Shown: positions 21,656 to 29,596 of the stretch, piece by piece
How positions within the stretch are numbered: position 1 is the stretch's first letter
Layout: each line of letters starts with the position of its first letter
Origin: Parcubacteria group bacterium Gr01-1014_20
GTDB taxonomy: Bacteria; Patescibacteriota; Minisyncoccia; UBA6257; 2-01-FULL-56-20
DNA: 40,357 nucleotides
NCBI GenBank assembly: GCA_007376265.1
Contig: VMFW01000008.1
Coordinates: 1-40,357, forward strand
Reading direction: 5' to 3'
Program-made: the position numbers and the translations under genes
The notes under the pieces: generated by a model
Databases searched by the model: none
Told to the model about the DNA's origin: nothing
What the model saw: the letters and a program-made list of their open reading frames with translations, nothing else

Positions 21656-23281
21656 ATGACCCGCTATATCTTCGTCACTGGGGGTGTAATGTCCGGCATT
21701 GGCAAGGGTATCGCCACCGCCTCCATTGCCTCCCTCCTCGAAGAGCGTGGTTATAACACGACCGCCGTCAAAATTGATCCTTATATTAACGTTGATGCTG
21801 GGACTATGAACCCAGTTGAGCACGGCGAAGTTTTTGTGACCGAAGACGGCCTAGAGTGCGATCAAGATATCGGCAACTACGAAAGGTTTCTTCATAAAAA
21901 TATCCTCAAGGCCAACTACATGACAACTGGCCTCGTCTACAAGACGGTGATCGAGAACGAACGAGCGCTAAAATACGACGGCAAGTGCGTCGAAGTCGTT
22001 CCCCACATCCCGGAAGAAGTCATTCGCCGCATCAAGCTGGCCGGAAAAAAATCAAAAGCGGATTTTGTGCTGATTGAAATCGGAGGCACCATCGGTGAGT
22101 ATCAAAATATCCTTTATCTCGAGGCCGGGCGTATGCTCAAAATTCAAAACCCCGGCGCCGTAATTTTTGTAATCGTAAGCTACCTTCCAGTTCCTTCTAG
22201 CTTAGGCGAAATGAAAACCAAACCCACCCAGTACGCGGTAAGAACCCTAAACTCCGCTGGCCTTCAACCCGATATTATCATCGCGAGATCAAGCTCCCCC
22301 ATAGACGAACCTCGCAAGAAGAAACTTTCCGTTTTTTGCAACGTAGCAGCCGAAGACATCATCTCTGCGCCAGACGTAAAAAGCATTTACGAAGTGCCGA
22401 TTAATTTCGAGAGGGATCAGCTGACCCAAAGAATTCTTAAAAAATTTGGGATAGCGGCTAGAAAAAATGGTCATACTCCCTGGGTCAAACTATTGAAAAA
22501 AATCTCCCTCGCGAAAAAAGAGGTTAAGATAGGCATCGTCGGAAAATATTTCGATACCGGCAAATTTGTTCTCAAGGACTCCTACATTTCGGTCATTGAA
22601 GCCATCAAACACGCAGCCTGGTCTCTGAATTTAAAACCAGAAATCCAGTGGATAAACGCTCTCGACTACGAAACGAAACCAAGGCTTGTTAAGGAATTGA
22701 AAGAATATGCTGGCTTAATTGTCCCAGGGGGTTTTGGCAGCCGGGCGGTAGAAGGCAAAATCAAAGCCATCAATTTTGCCAGAGAAAATAAAATTCCCTT
22801 CTTGGGATTGTGTTACGGAATGCAACTCGCCACCGTTGAATTTGCTAGAAACGCCGCTAAGCTTGCTAAAGCTCATACAACCGAAATCAACCCCAAGACT
22901 CCCCATCCGGTCATCCACATCCTCCCCGAACAGGAAAAAAACCTTGAGAAAGGCGATCTGGGCGGATCAATGCGACTCGGGGCCTATCGCTGTCGCTTGG
23001 CTAAGGATACGATAGCCCAGAAGGCTTATGGGAAAAATCTAATCAGTGAACGCCATCGTCATCGCTACGAAGTTAACAACTCCTATCGAGCCAAGCTCGA
23101 AAAAGCCGGCTTAACTTTTTCTGGCCTAAACCCTGATCGCAACCTAGTTGAAATCATTGAGTTAAGAAATCATCCTTTTTTCGTTGGCACCCAGTTCCAT
23201 CCAGAGCTAAAATCTCGCCCCTTCGAACCGCACCCTCTTTTTGTAGAATTTGTGAAAGCCGCATCCAAAAGTAAGAAATAA
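21656..23281 (+). CDS. pyrG: CTP synthase
   Basis: 541 residues, full length. The synthetase domain opens with RYIFVTGGVMSGIGKGI (P-loop) and continues through KIDPYINVDAGTMNP, EHGEVFVTEDGLECDQD and IEIGGTIGEYQN. The glutaminase domain begins about residue 290, with the oxyanion loop PGGFGSR, nucleophile cysteine in FLGLCYGMQLA, and catalytic His/Glu in GTQFHPELKSRP. It makes CTP from UTP, glutamine and ATP. The P-loop reads VMSGIGKG where most bacteria have VVSSLGKG, a conservative change. There is no Shine-Dalgarno. No plus-strand terminator is visible directly after the stop. Confidence 0.96.
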   Translation: MTRYIFVTGGVMSGIGKGIATASIASLLEERGYNTTAVKIDPYINVDAGTMNPVEHGEVFVTEDGLECDQDIGNYERFLHKNILKANYMTTGLVYKTVIENERALKYDGKCVEVVPHIPEEVIRRIKLAGKKSKADFVLIEIGGTIGEYQNILYLEAGRMLKIQNPGAVIFVIVSYLPVPSSLGEMKTKPTQYAVRTLNSAGLQPDIIIARSSSPIDEPRKKKLSVFCNVAAEDIISAPDVKSIYEVPINFERDQLTQRILKKFGIAARKNGHTPWVKLLKKISLAKKEVKIGIVGKYFDTGKFVLKDSYISVIEAIKHAAWSLNLKPEIQWINALDYETKPRLVKELKEYAGLIVPGGFGSRAVEGKIKAINFARENKIPFLGLCYGMQLATVEFARNAAKLAKAHTTEINPKTPHPVIHILPEQEKNLEKGDLGGSMRLGAYRCRLAKDTIAQKAYGKNLISERHRHRYEVNNSYRAKLEKAGLTFSGLNPDRNLVEIIELRNHPFFVGTQFHPELKSRPFEPHPLFVEFVKAASKSKK

Positions 23282-23520
23282 AAAACGGACCGACACCCAC
23301 GGGTAATCGGTCCGCCAGGGAAAAGGCGGTGAGCCGAGTTGGAAAGGAGGCAAGCGCCACGGCTAGCTTATTTAAACCAAACAATGACCGGTACTATTCC
23401 CGCCCAAGCTAGCGAAGAGAGACCGGTCACCCTACATATGTCGAGTTTAAATAGCCTCACCCTTCCCCACCCCCAACCGGACTAAGCTATCCGTTGGGAC
23501 TAAAAATCAGCAATAGCTAC
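23280..23520 (-). ncRNA. novel structured RNA of about 240 nt
   Basis: This unit has a promoter at 23526-23553 and a terminator at 23286-23314 (CGGACCGA/TCGGTCCG followed by TTTTTTATT on the minus strand). Between them lie nested helices: GGTGAG/CTCACC (23456-23461 with 23328-23333), GCTATTTAAAC/GTTTAAATAAGC (23445-23455 with 23366-23377), and TGACCGGT/ACCGGTCA (23422-23429 with 23385-23392). A further hairpin (CCCAAC..GTTGGG) lies near 23470-23497. GCTAGC copies at 23408 and 23362 could form an alternative helix or pseudoknot. It lacks the tag frame and tRNA-like end of tmRNA and the SRP domain IV motif. Confidence 0.6.
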
Positions 23521-23525
23521 AAGTA

Positions 23526-23553
23526 AATATACCGCCTAGAATCACAAAGGCAA
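23526..23553 (-). promoter_or_regulatory. promoter of the structured RNA
   Basis: TTGCCT and TATATT spaced by 16 bp on the minus strand, about 10 nt before the first paired region. Confidence 0.45.
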
Positions 23554-23581
23554 GTTCATGAACCTATCCATTCCCAGAACC

Positions 23582-23614
23582 AAAAATCCCCCGACGCTAC
23601 ATCGGGGGATTTTT
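23582..23614 (-). terminator. intrinsic terminator of rplU
   Basis: AAAAATCCCCCGA pairs with TCGGGGGATTTTT around a 7-nt loop, abutting the rplU stop codon. It would work on both strands. Confidence 0.8.
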
Positions 23615-23923
23615 TTAGATCTTTGTAATCTCCAATTCAGTAAAAGGCTGTCGGTGTCCTTTCTTTTTTCTATATCTAGTTTTTGAATGATAACGAAAAA
23701 TGATTTTCTTCTCGCCTCGTCCCTGGCCCAAAACTTTCGCCTCAACTTTTCCGCCCACAAGGTGAGGAGTTCCAATTTCTACCTTATCGCCATCAACTTT
23801 GAGTAGCGCGTCGAAAACAAGACTCCCTCCGTCTTCGGTTTTGAGTTTTTCCACTTTTAACTTGTCTCCGGCAGAAACCCGGTATTGTTTCCCACCAGTT
23901 TCGATAATTGCGAATTTTGACAT
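23615..23923 (-). CDS. rplU: 50S ribosomal protein L21
   Basis: 102 residues from MSKFAIIETGGKQYRVSAGD, the universal L21 start; a longer frame upstream has no support. The centre reads VDGDKVEIGTPHLVGGKVEA and the C-terminus RYRKKKGHRQPFTELEITKI, both typical. L21 sits in domain II of 23S rRNA. The usual partner rpmA (L27) does not follow; a terminator comes immediately instead. GATAGAAAG-type sequence upstream gives no strong Shine-Dalgarno. Confidence 0.94.
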   Translation of the reverse strand: MSKFAIIETGGKQYRVSAGDKLKVEKLKTEDGGSLVFDALLKVDGDKVEIGTPHLVGGKVEAKVLGQGRGEKKIIFRYHSKTRYRKKKGHRQPFTELEITKI

Positions 23924-23929
23924 AGTGAT

Positions 23930-24030
23930 AGAAAGTCCAAAATGCAAATCCCAAATAACAAACAACCTCCAATAACTGTTTTCCTCAAATAATCCTTTGG
24001 ATTTGGGGCTTATTTGTAATTTGATGCTTG
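23930..24030. repeat. AT-rich degenerate palindromic spacer
   Basis: The rplU upstream region contains repeated CAAAT/ATTTG words (CAAATCCCAAATAACAAA and GGATTTGGGGCTTATTTG) that can pair imperfectly. Similar low-complexity CAAAT/ATTTG spacers are, from memory, frequent in CPR genomes. A role as an L21 leader cannot be excluded. Confidence 0.35.
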
Positions 24031-24043
24031 AAAGTTGCGTTAG

Positions 24044-24394
24044 CTAATTGACGCTCATAATAGCCGCAAAATAAATAAAAATCAAGAGCCCCAAAAGCAG
24101 GGTCACACCGGAGGTTAATCGTCCCAAAAACCTGTCTTTTTGTTCCAACTCAACGGCAATCAAAAAGTTAATGAGAATAACCACGATCCCGAAAATACCG
24201 ACTTTCGCTAAATCACCGGCATAACCCACCTGATCAATCCCAACTTCCTGACTATAGTGAATTATGAGTGGATCAGAAATGGTCTTCAGGTCAAAATACG
24301 ACCAAACCCACCCCCCTAAAACCATGGTCAAACTTAAAACCAAAACTAAATTCGGAATTTTGTGCTTAAAAAACTCGCTGAAATGAATGTTCAT
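24044..24394 (-). CDS. small membrane protein, unknown function
   Basis: 116 residues with three hydrophobic segments (about residues 13-32, 64-82 and 92-113). Between the first two is an outward-type loop DPLIIHYSQEVGIDQVGYAGD. This layout recalls small CPR membrane proteins with an HY-x-GID-type loop, but I cannot name the family. It lies downstream of galT on the same strand. Confidence 0.6.
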   Translation of the reverse strand: MNIHFSEFFKHKIPNLVLVLSLTMVLGGWVWSYFDLKTISDPLIIHYSQEVGIDQVGYAGDLAKVGIFGIVVILINFLIAVELEQKDRFLGRLTSGVTLLLGLLIFIYFAAIMSVN

Positions 24395-24438
24395 ATGCCA
24401 TGATTAGTAAAGCGATACCTTATAAATACTACACGATT

Positions 24439-25431
24439 TCACGGCCGCCTCAAAATCGCCGCCGCGCTGTTTGGATCAATCACATTGATTTCCACTCCCG
24501 TACTAAGCTCAAACCCGGCCGGAACTGTTATCTTTGGCAAAAGCTCAATGTGCCAGTGGTAATGATCGTATCTTCCTTTCCGCCTAAATGGCGCCGTATG
24601 GATAAAAAAATTGAAATCGGGATCACCTAGATGTTTTGTGATTTTTCTAATGGCTTTTTGAAGTACACTCACTATTCCCCTTAAATCCTCCGCTCGACTC
24701 TCCTCAAAATACGGAAGGTGTTTCTTGGGAGCCACCCTAATCTCAAACGGTTGCCTTGAAAAAAAGGGGGCAAAAGCCAAAGCCCGAGAATTCTCCGCGA
24801 CCACCCTCTCTCCCTCTCTTAACTCATACTTCGTCATTTCGCAGTGAGCGCACTTCTTGTTCTTTCTAAAGTAACTTTCAGTACCGGAAATAGAGTGCTG
24901 GACGTCCGGTGGGATAATCGGCAATGAGATTATTTGATAGTGGGGATGATAAATCGAGGCTCCAGCCGAAGCGCCCCAGTTGAAAAAAGTTGAGGTATAA
25001 AGAACACACTTATCCTTTGCCATCATCTTATACCGCGCCTGCATCACTTGAAGGACTTCCAATGCTTCACCCTCACTCAAATCAGCAAAATTCTTTTGAT
25101 GGTCACGCGTCACTACCACGTCGTGCCATCCCACACCCTCTCTTAAATTATAGGGACCCCGCTTAAAGACCTTGGCGCAAGTTTCACGACGGGTTAAGGC
25201 TGGATATTTGTTAGGGGTCACAATCACCCGCCAGTCTTGAAGATTGGGAAAAGCTAAAACCGGAGACCAGCTCTTGTCCTTTTTGAAAGCAGAAGCCTCA
25301 AACGGGCACCCCGCCTTAGGCGAAGGTTTTCGGATCCTTCTTTTCGAAACAAAATCGTGTGGTCGTCGCAACCTCTCGGGCGCCATAATGATCCAGTCAC
25401 CCGAAACTAAATCTTGTCTTAGTTCGCTCAT
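24439..25431 (-). CDS. galT: galactose-1-phosphate uridylyltransferase (GalT-like)
   Basis: 330 residues. The opening ELRQDLVSGDWIIMAPERLRRP is typical. GCPFE near residue 42 and KKCAHCEM near residue 193 hold zinc-site-like cysteines. The HIT-type active site reads SIYHPHYQIISLP, whose second histidine is the nucleophile; the following residue is tyrosine where G or C is common. HYHWHIELLPK near residue 288 is the second conserved histidine block. It exchanges UMP between UDP-glucose and galactose-1-phosphate, feeding surface sugars. It closes the mre/mrdA operon, 9 nt after mrdA. Confidence 0.88.
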   Translation of the reverse strand: MSELRQDLVSGDWIIMAPERLRRPHDFVSKRRIRKPSPKAGCPFEASAFKKDKSWSPVLAFPNLQDWRVIVTPNKYPALTRRETCAKVFKRGPYNLREGVGWHDVVVTRDHQKNFADLSEGEALEVLQVMQARYKMMAKDKCVLYTSTFFNWGASAGASIYHPHYQIISLPIIPPDVQHSISGTESYFRKNKKCAHCEMTKYELREGERVVAENSRALAFAPFFSRQPFEIRVAPKKHLPYFEESRAEDLRGIVSVLQKAIRKITKHLGDPDFNFFIHTAPFRRKGRYDHYHWHIELLPKITVPAGFELSTGVEINVIDPNSAAAILRRP

Positions 25432-25440
25432 GATTCGAAG

Positions 25441-27351
25441 CTATTGTTTCTTAAACCTATTTTCATGGTACCAATTGAAAACATCCTTCGCAATCGGAAT
25501 CGCATTCAGGCTACCCTGACGAGAATTTTCAACCAAAACCAAAATGGCGATTTGTGGTTCTAGAGCTGGCTTGTCTGGTGTAACTAGAGCGGACGCGGGA
25601 GCGTAACCCACAAAAAAAGCATTCACTTCAACATTGTTCTTGACTTGAGCGCTTCCCGTTTTTCCCGCCACTTGAAAAGGTAGATCGCTCATCGTGTAGA
25701 TTGACCCAAGTTTTGAATTTACGGCCGCGATCATCCCCTTTTGAACTTCCTTAATTGAATTTAAGGCAAACGAAACATTCTTAACAACCTCCGGAAATTT
25801 ACTTTCGGCTACCAAAAACGGCTTTAAAACTTTTCCGCCATTTGCAATCGCCCCAATATAACTTAGAAGCTGAATCGGTGTTACCAACAAATCTCCTTGA
25901 CCAATACTAACATTGTAAGTGTCGCCTAAAAGCCACGGCTTTCCAGTTTTTTTCTCTTTATCCTCAATGCTTGGTAAAAATCCCTTAACTTCTCCCGGCA
26001 AATCAATCCCGGTCAAACTACCTAAATTGAACTTTTGCCACCAATCACGGAGTCTCGCGACTCCCAGACCCTTCATCCCTCCAGGAACCGGAGAGCCACC
26101 CCCAACGGTATAGAAATAAACGTTGCTCGACTGAGCAATGGCCGAGGCCAAGTTCACATCACCCTGATAACGCCAATCTAAAAACCTTGTCGGCTGATCT
26201 GGGCTATAGGGATTGGGAACATCCAAGAATCCCGGCGAAAAAATGTATTTCTGGGGAGTGATCACACCCTCTTCTAACGCGGCTACAGCTACAAGTGGTT
26301 TAATAGTGGAACCCGGCGCGTAAAACCCACTAATCGCCCTATTAAACATTGGTTTAAGAGGCGAGCTCAAAACCTCTTTTATCGCCTTCGTATGCCCAGA
26401 ACCGGTAAAAATATTCCCATCAAAACCAGGAAAATTGACCATCGCTAACACTTCTCCGGACTTTGGATTAATGGCAATTCCCACGCCAATTTTCCGACCT
26501 AGTTCGTTAAGTCCGCTCTCCATTCGTTTGTGAAAATAACGCTGAAGATCAGCGTCTATCGTGAGTTTTAGGGTCCTACCAATCTTTGGCTCATCACTTC
26601 CTTTTTCCTCTAGAACTTTCCCTTTTGCATCCTTTACTCGAATGAAAGATCCGGGCGTCCCTCTTAGCTCGCGTTCATAAACCAGCTCCACCCCAGCCTT
26701 CCCGATAAAATCCTGTCCAGTCAATTCTGGATAATTATCCAAGTCTCGTCCATCAACTACGCCAGTGTATCCAAGAATCATGGAGAAAATCTGACGATCC
26801 GGGTAGAACCTCTGAAAACCGCTTGTAATCTGGATAGCCTTAGAATTCAGCGCTTTTAACCTCACTAATTGGTCTTGGGTCAAGTCTGGACTTAAAACAA
26901 TTGAATCACCCAAAACTGCGTCATTTCCACTCTTAATCTGGCTCAAGATATCGAGAGTGTCGAGTTCAAGGATCTCAGAAATAGCCTGGAGGGTGGAGGC
27001 CTGAATATCCTCATTTCGCGTGAACTCACCGACCTTGAGGAGTGCTAGAAAAACCGGCTTATTTTCGGCTAAAACCTGCCCATTCCGATCAACAATGATC
27101 CCTCTCGGTGCTGAAATTTTTTCAAGGTTTGCAGAATTTGCTTCAGATCTAAGCGCGTAAAAACTCCCTTTAAAAAAATTCAGGTACGTAAAACGTCCAG
27201 CAATGATAACGCCTAAAATAAAAACTGACAGCCACAGGTAAAAAAGCGACCGCGGTGATAACGGTGTCTCAGCCACCTCAAAATCACTTGACCAATCGTC
27301 ACTTATGGCCTCTTCGAAAGATAGATCTTGTTGAGATTTTAATCGAAACAT
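25441..27351 (-). CDS. mrdA: penicillin-binding protein 2 (peptidoglycan transpeptidase)
   Basis: 636 residues. A cytoplasmic N-tail of about 32 residues is followed by one membrane anchor (LFYLWLSVFILGVIIAGRFT), then the dimerisation domain (ISAPRGIIVDRNGQVLAENK). The transpeptidase domain has SxxK in APGSTIKPLVA, SxN in SSNVYFYTVGGG, and KTG in VAGKTGSAQVK. It cross-links side-wall peptidoglycan together with MreBCD. The preceding gene is an MreD-like protein and all lie in one operon with proS. The start lies 4 nt after the mreD stop. Confidence 0.94.
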   Translation of the reverse strand: MFRLKSQQDLSFEEAISDDWSSDFEVAETPLSPRSLFYLWLSVFILGVIIAGRFTYLNFFKGSFYALRSEANSANLEKISAPRGIIVDRNGQVLAENKPVFLALLKVGEFTRNEDIQASTLQAISEILELDTLDILSQIKSGNDAVLGDSIVLSPDLTQDQLVRLKALNSKAIQITSGFQRFYPDRQIFSMILGYTGVVDGRDLDNYPELTGQDFIGKAGVELVYERELRGTPGSFIRVKDAKGKVLEEKGSDEPKIGRTLKLTIDADLQRYFHKRMESGLNELGRKIGVGIAINPKSGEVLAMVNFPGFDGNIFTGSGHTKAIKEVLSSPLKPMFNRAISGFYAPGSTIKPLVAVAALEEGVITPQKYIFSPGFLDVPNPYSPDQPTRFLDWRYQGDVNLASAIAQSSNVYFYTVGGGSPVPGGMKGLGVARLRDWWQKFNLGSLTGIDLPGEVKGFLPSIEDKEKKTGKPWLLGDTYNVSIGQGDLLVTPIQLLSYIGAIANGGKVLKPFLVAESKFPEVVKNVSFALNSIKEVQKGMIAAVNSKLGSIYTMSDLPFQVAGKTGSAQVKNNVEVNAFFVGYAPASALVTPDKPALEPQIAILVLVENSRQGSLNAIPIAKDVFNWYHENRFKKQ

Positions 27352-27355
27352 AGGT

Positions 27356-27814
27356 TTATTTGGTTTTCAACTTCTCAAATAAGTTAAAAATTAGAAAACC
27401 AAAAACGAGGCACACCGAAACATCAAGCGCGATCAACCTAGAGCTGTCCAAAAAATTTCTAAAAATTACCGAGGCATACAAAATAAAAATACCTAAAGCA
27501 ATCATGATCAATGAATTAAACCATGCCTTCCCGGGGAAAAAACGATTTAAAAAATAAACCAAGATTGGCCACAAAACCAAGATCAAAATCTCATAGCTCA
27601 GAATCGGCTGCCAGTTAATGATGAGGGCCGAAAGAAGTACGACAAAGATTAATTCGAAAAAACCCAGAAAAAAAGCGGAAACAATAAGCGCCACTAGCAC
27701 AAAATCCGGTCTAAAGTTAAAAACGTCATCAAAGTTAAGCTGAAGAACGGTGGATATCAAAACAAGGATTAAGCTCAAGAAAAACAAGCGACCCCCTTCG
27801 TGCACCCTAGTCAT
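27356..27814 (-). CDS. mreD: MreD-like rod-shape protein
   Basis: 152 residues, almost entirely hydrophobic with about five membrane segments. Sequence identity to MreD is low, as is usual. The assignment rests on size, topology, the N-terminal pattern (a helix followed by FRPDFVLVALIVSAFFLGFF) and its place between mreC and mrdA. The start overlaps the mreC stop by 8 nt. It would anchor the MreC/PBP2 elongation complex. Confidence 0.8.
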   Translation of the reverse strand: MTRVHEGGRLFFLSLILVLISTVLQLNFDDVFNFRPDFVLVALIVSAFFLGFFELIFVVLLSALIINWQPILSYEILILVLWPILVYFLNRFFPGKAWFNSLIMIALGIFILYASVIFRNFLDSSRLIALDVSVCLVFGFLIFNLFEKLKTK

Positions 27815-28505
27815 TGTTAGTCAAAACTGCTACCGCCTTTATATTTGAAAAATCGTAAGGAAAGGAAAGTTTCGCTTCCTGAAAAACTTGGTCAGATGAA
27901 AGTCCAACTTCCGAAACTTCGCCGACTGGAAGCGAGTTCGGGAATTCAGGTTGAACACTGTAAACAACGTCTCCCACGCTAATTTTTGCATCCTTCGGGA
28001 TCAGTCTGATCACAGGCTCACCCCCGCCCTGAAGCAAGGCTAAGTATCCCTTCTTGCCAATTCTGACCGAAGACTGCCATTCCTTGTCAAAAACAGTTCG
28101 AACCAGGGAACTATCCCTAAAAACCTTATCAACCTTTCCCAAGAGTAATCCCCGCGGGTAGAGTCCAGACCCCCCCAAAAAAACCACTGGTTGCCCGAAC
28201 TCTAAAGCTCCATTTTCCCCAACATCAATCAAAATCTCATTTTTAAAATTAAAAGGGTACTTCGAAAAAACCGAAGCTACAACACTATCCGAGTTTCTAA
28301 ACGTTTGCTCGTCTAGGGCCTCTAGCCGGTAAACTTCTGCCCTCAGAATCTCGTTTTCCAAGATTGCCTCGCCGAGTCGTGGCCCGTCATAAACAAAACC
28401 ACCATCCAAAAAACCCCTAAACCAGGAACCCACCCCCGGTCCCAGAAAAATTAGGGAGATTAATATAATTATTGGGATTACAAGAAACCATCTCTCTTTT
28501 CTCAT
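27807..28505 (-). CDS. mreC: rod-shape-determining protein MreC
   Basis: 232 residues: a short cytoplasmic tail, one membrane helix (FLVIPIIILISLIFLGPGV), a short coiled segment (GEAILENEILRAEVYRLEAL) and the beta-rich domain with NEILIDVGENGALEFGQPVV. Further on are GLLLGKVDKVFRDSSLVRTV and LPVGEVSEV. Links cytoplasmic MreB to PBP2 in the periplasm or outer face. It is a little shorter than usual and the coiled coil is reduced. It follows mreB by 47 nt. Confidence 0.9.
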   Translation of the reverse strand: MRKERWFLVIPIIILISLIFLGPGVGSWFRGFLDGGFVYDGPRLGEAILENEILRAEVYRLEALDEQTFRNSDSVVASVFSKYPFNFKNEILIDVGENGALEFGQPVVFLGGSGLYPRGLLLGKVDKVFRDSSLVRTVFDKEWQSSVRIGKKGYLALLQGGGEPVIRLIPKDAKISVGDVVYSVQPEFPNSLPVGEVSEVGLSSDQVFQEAKLSFPYDFSNIKAVAVLTNND

Positions 28506-28552
28506 TTTCTAGCATTACAGACCCCCAAAGAACTTCTCACTCTTTTCTCGGT

Positions 28553-29596
28553 TTAAAGATTGATTGTCATCGGTTTCAGGGGGTTGTTCAAGAGTTCCCT
28601 ATGATCGTCAAATCTATCGACAATCTTTCCAAGACCCCTAACCACGCAAGTCAAAGGATCATCCACCACCGAAGTTTCCACCGAAGTTTCACGCTCGATA
28701 AGCTGGGGTAAACCTCTAAGCAAAGCCCCGCCACCGCAAAGATAAATCCCCTGTTTCAGCATGTCCCCGGTCAACTCTGGTGGAGTCATCTCAATCGCTT
28801 CTTTCACAGAATCAACTATGCTCTTAATAGATTTAGCTAAAGCCGCCCGAATGTGGGTATCCTTCACTAAAATCTCCCGAGGCAAACCCGACGAAAAATC
28901 TCGACCCCTCACGTTTACCTCAAGCTTCTCGCCATGGGGCATAGCCGAGCCAACTAAAACCTTAGCCAATTCCGCCGTTGGCTCACCGATATCAAGTTTA
29001 AACTCCTCCTTAATAAAGCCAATGATGTCTTCATTAAATCGATCACCGGCCACCTTAAGCGTTTTAGAAACCACCGTCCCGCCCATCGAAATCACAGCTA
29101 TGTCCGTCGTCCCACCCCCAATGTCGACAATCAAACTCGCCGTGGGCAGGTGAATAGGCAAGTTAGCTCCTAAGGCCGCTGACACTGGAGATTGAATCAA
29201 ATAAACCTTTCCGCAACCTCCGTTTATAGCGGCATCTTCAACCGACTTTCTCTCCACTTCAGTTAAATTGTCAGGAATAGCCAGAATCCCTTTTCGAAAA
29301 CTAAAAGCGGAATTTTTACTCACTCTTTTCAAAAAACTCCGAATAATCTCTTGAGTCATTTCAAAATCTGAAATCACCCCGCTTACCAAAGGGCGAACAA
29401 CCCGAATGTGGGTGGGGGTGCGTCCGAGCATCCTCTTTGCGTCATCCCCAACCGCCAAAATCTGATTGGTCTTGTTATTCATGGCCACCACCGTCGGCTC
29501 ATTCACCACCACTCCTCTCCCCTTTAGGTAAACAAGCGAATTAGCGGTACCCAAGTCAATTCCCACATCCTTAAAAAAATTATCTAGAAGGGCCAT
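28553..29596 (-). CDS. mreB: rod-shape-determining actin homologue MreB
   Basis: 347 residues, full length. Actin-family motifs are intact: phosphate 1 in DVGIDLGTANSLVYLKG, phosphate 2 in IVDIGGGTTDIAVIS, and the adenosine motif in GIYLCGGGALLRGLPQLIE. Also typical are VVRPLVSGVISDFEM and CGKVYLIQSPVSAALGANLP. Forms membrane-bound filaments that guide side-wall synthesis, so the cells are probably rods. The start overlaps the proS stop (TAATG). Confidence 0.96.
   Translation of the reverse strand: MALLDNFFKDVGIDLGTANSLVYLKGRGVVVNEPTVVAMNNKTNQILAVGDDAKRMLGRTPTHIRVVRPLVSGVISDFEMTQEIIRSFLKRVSKNSAFSFRKGILAIPDNLTEVERKSVEDAAINGGCGKVYLIQSPVSAALGANLPIHLPTASLIVDIGGGTTDIAVISMGGTVVSKTLKVAGDRFNEDIIGFIKEEFKLDIGEPTAELAKVLVGSAMPHGEKLEVNVRGRDFSSGLPREILVKDTHIRAALAKSIKSIVDSVKEAIEMTPPELTGDMLKQGIYLCGGGALLRGLPQLIERETSVETSVVDDPLTCVVRGLGKIVDRFDDHRELLNNPLKPMTINL

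Noticed and set aside
23286-23314. Hairpin just after pyrG as the pyrG terminator
   Set aside because: On the plus strand it is followed by GCCAGGG and not by a T-run. On the minus strand it is followed by TTTTTTATT, so it ends the opposite-strand RNA instead.
23280-23520. tmRNA or SRP RNA
   Set aside because: There is no alanine-rich tag frame, no tRNA-like 3' end with TTCGA-type T-loop, and no GGAA/AGCAG domain IV motif.
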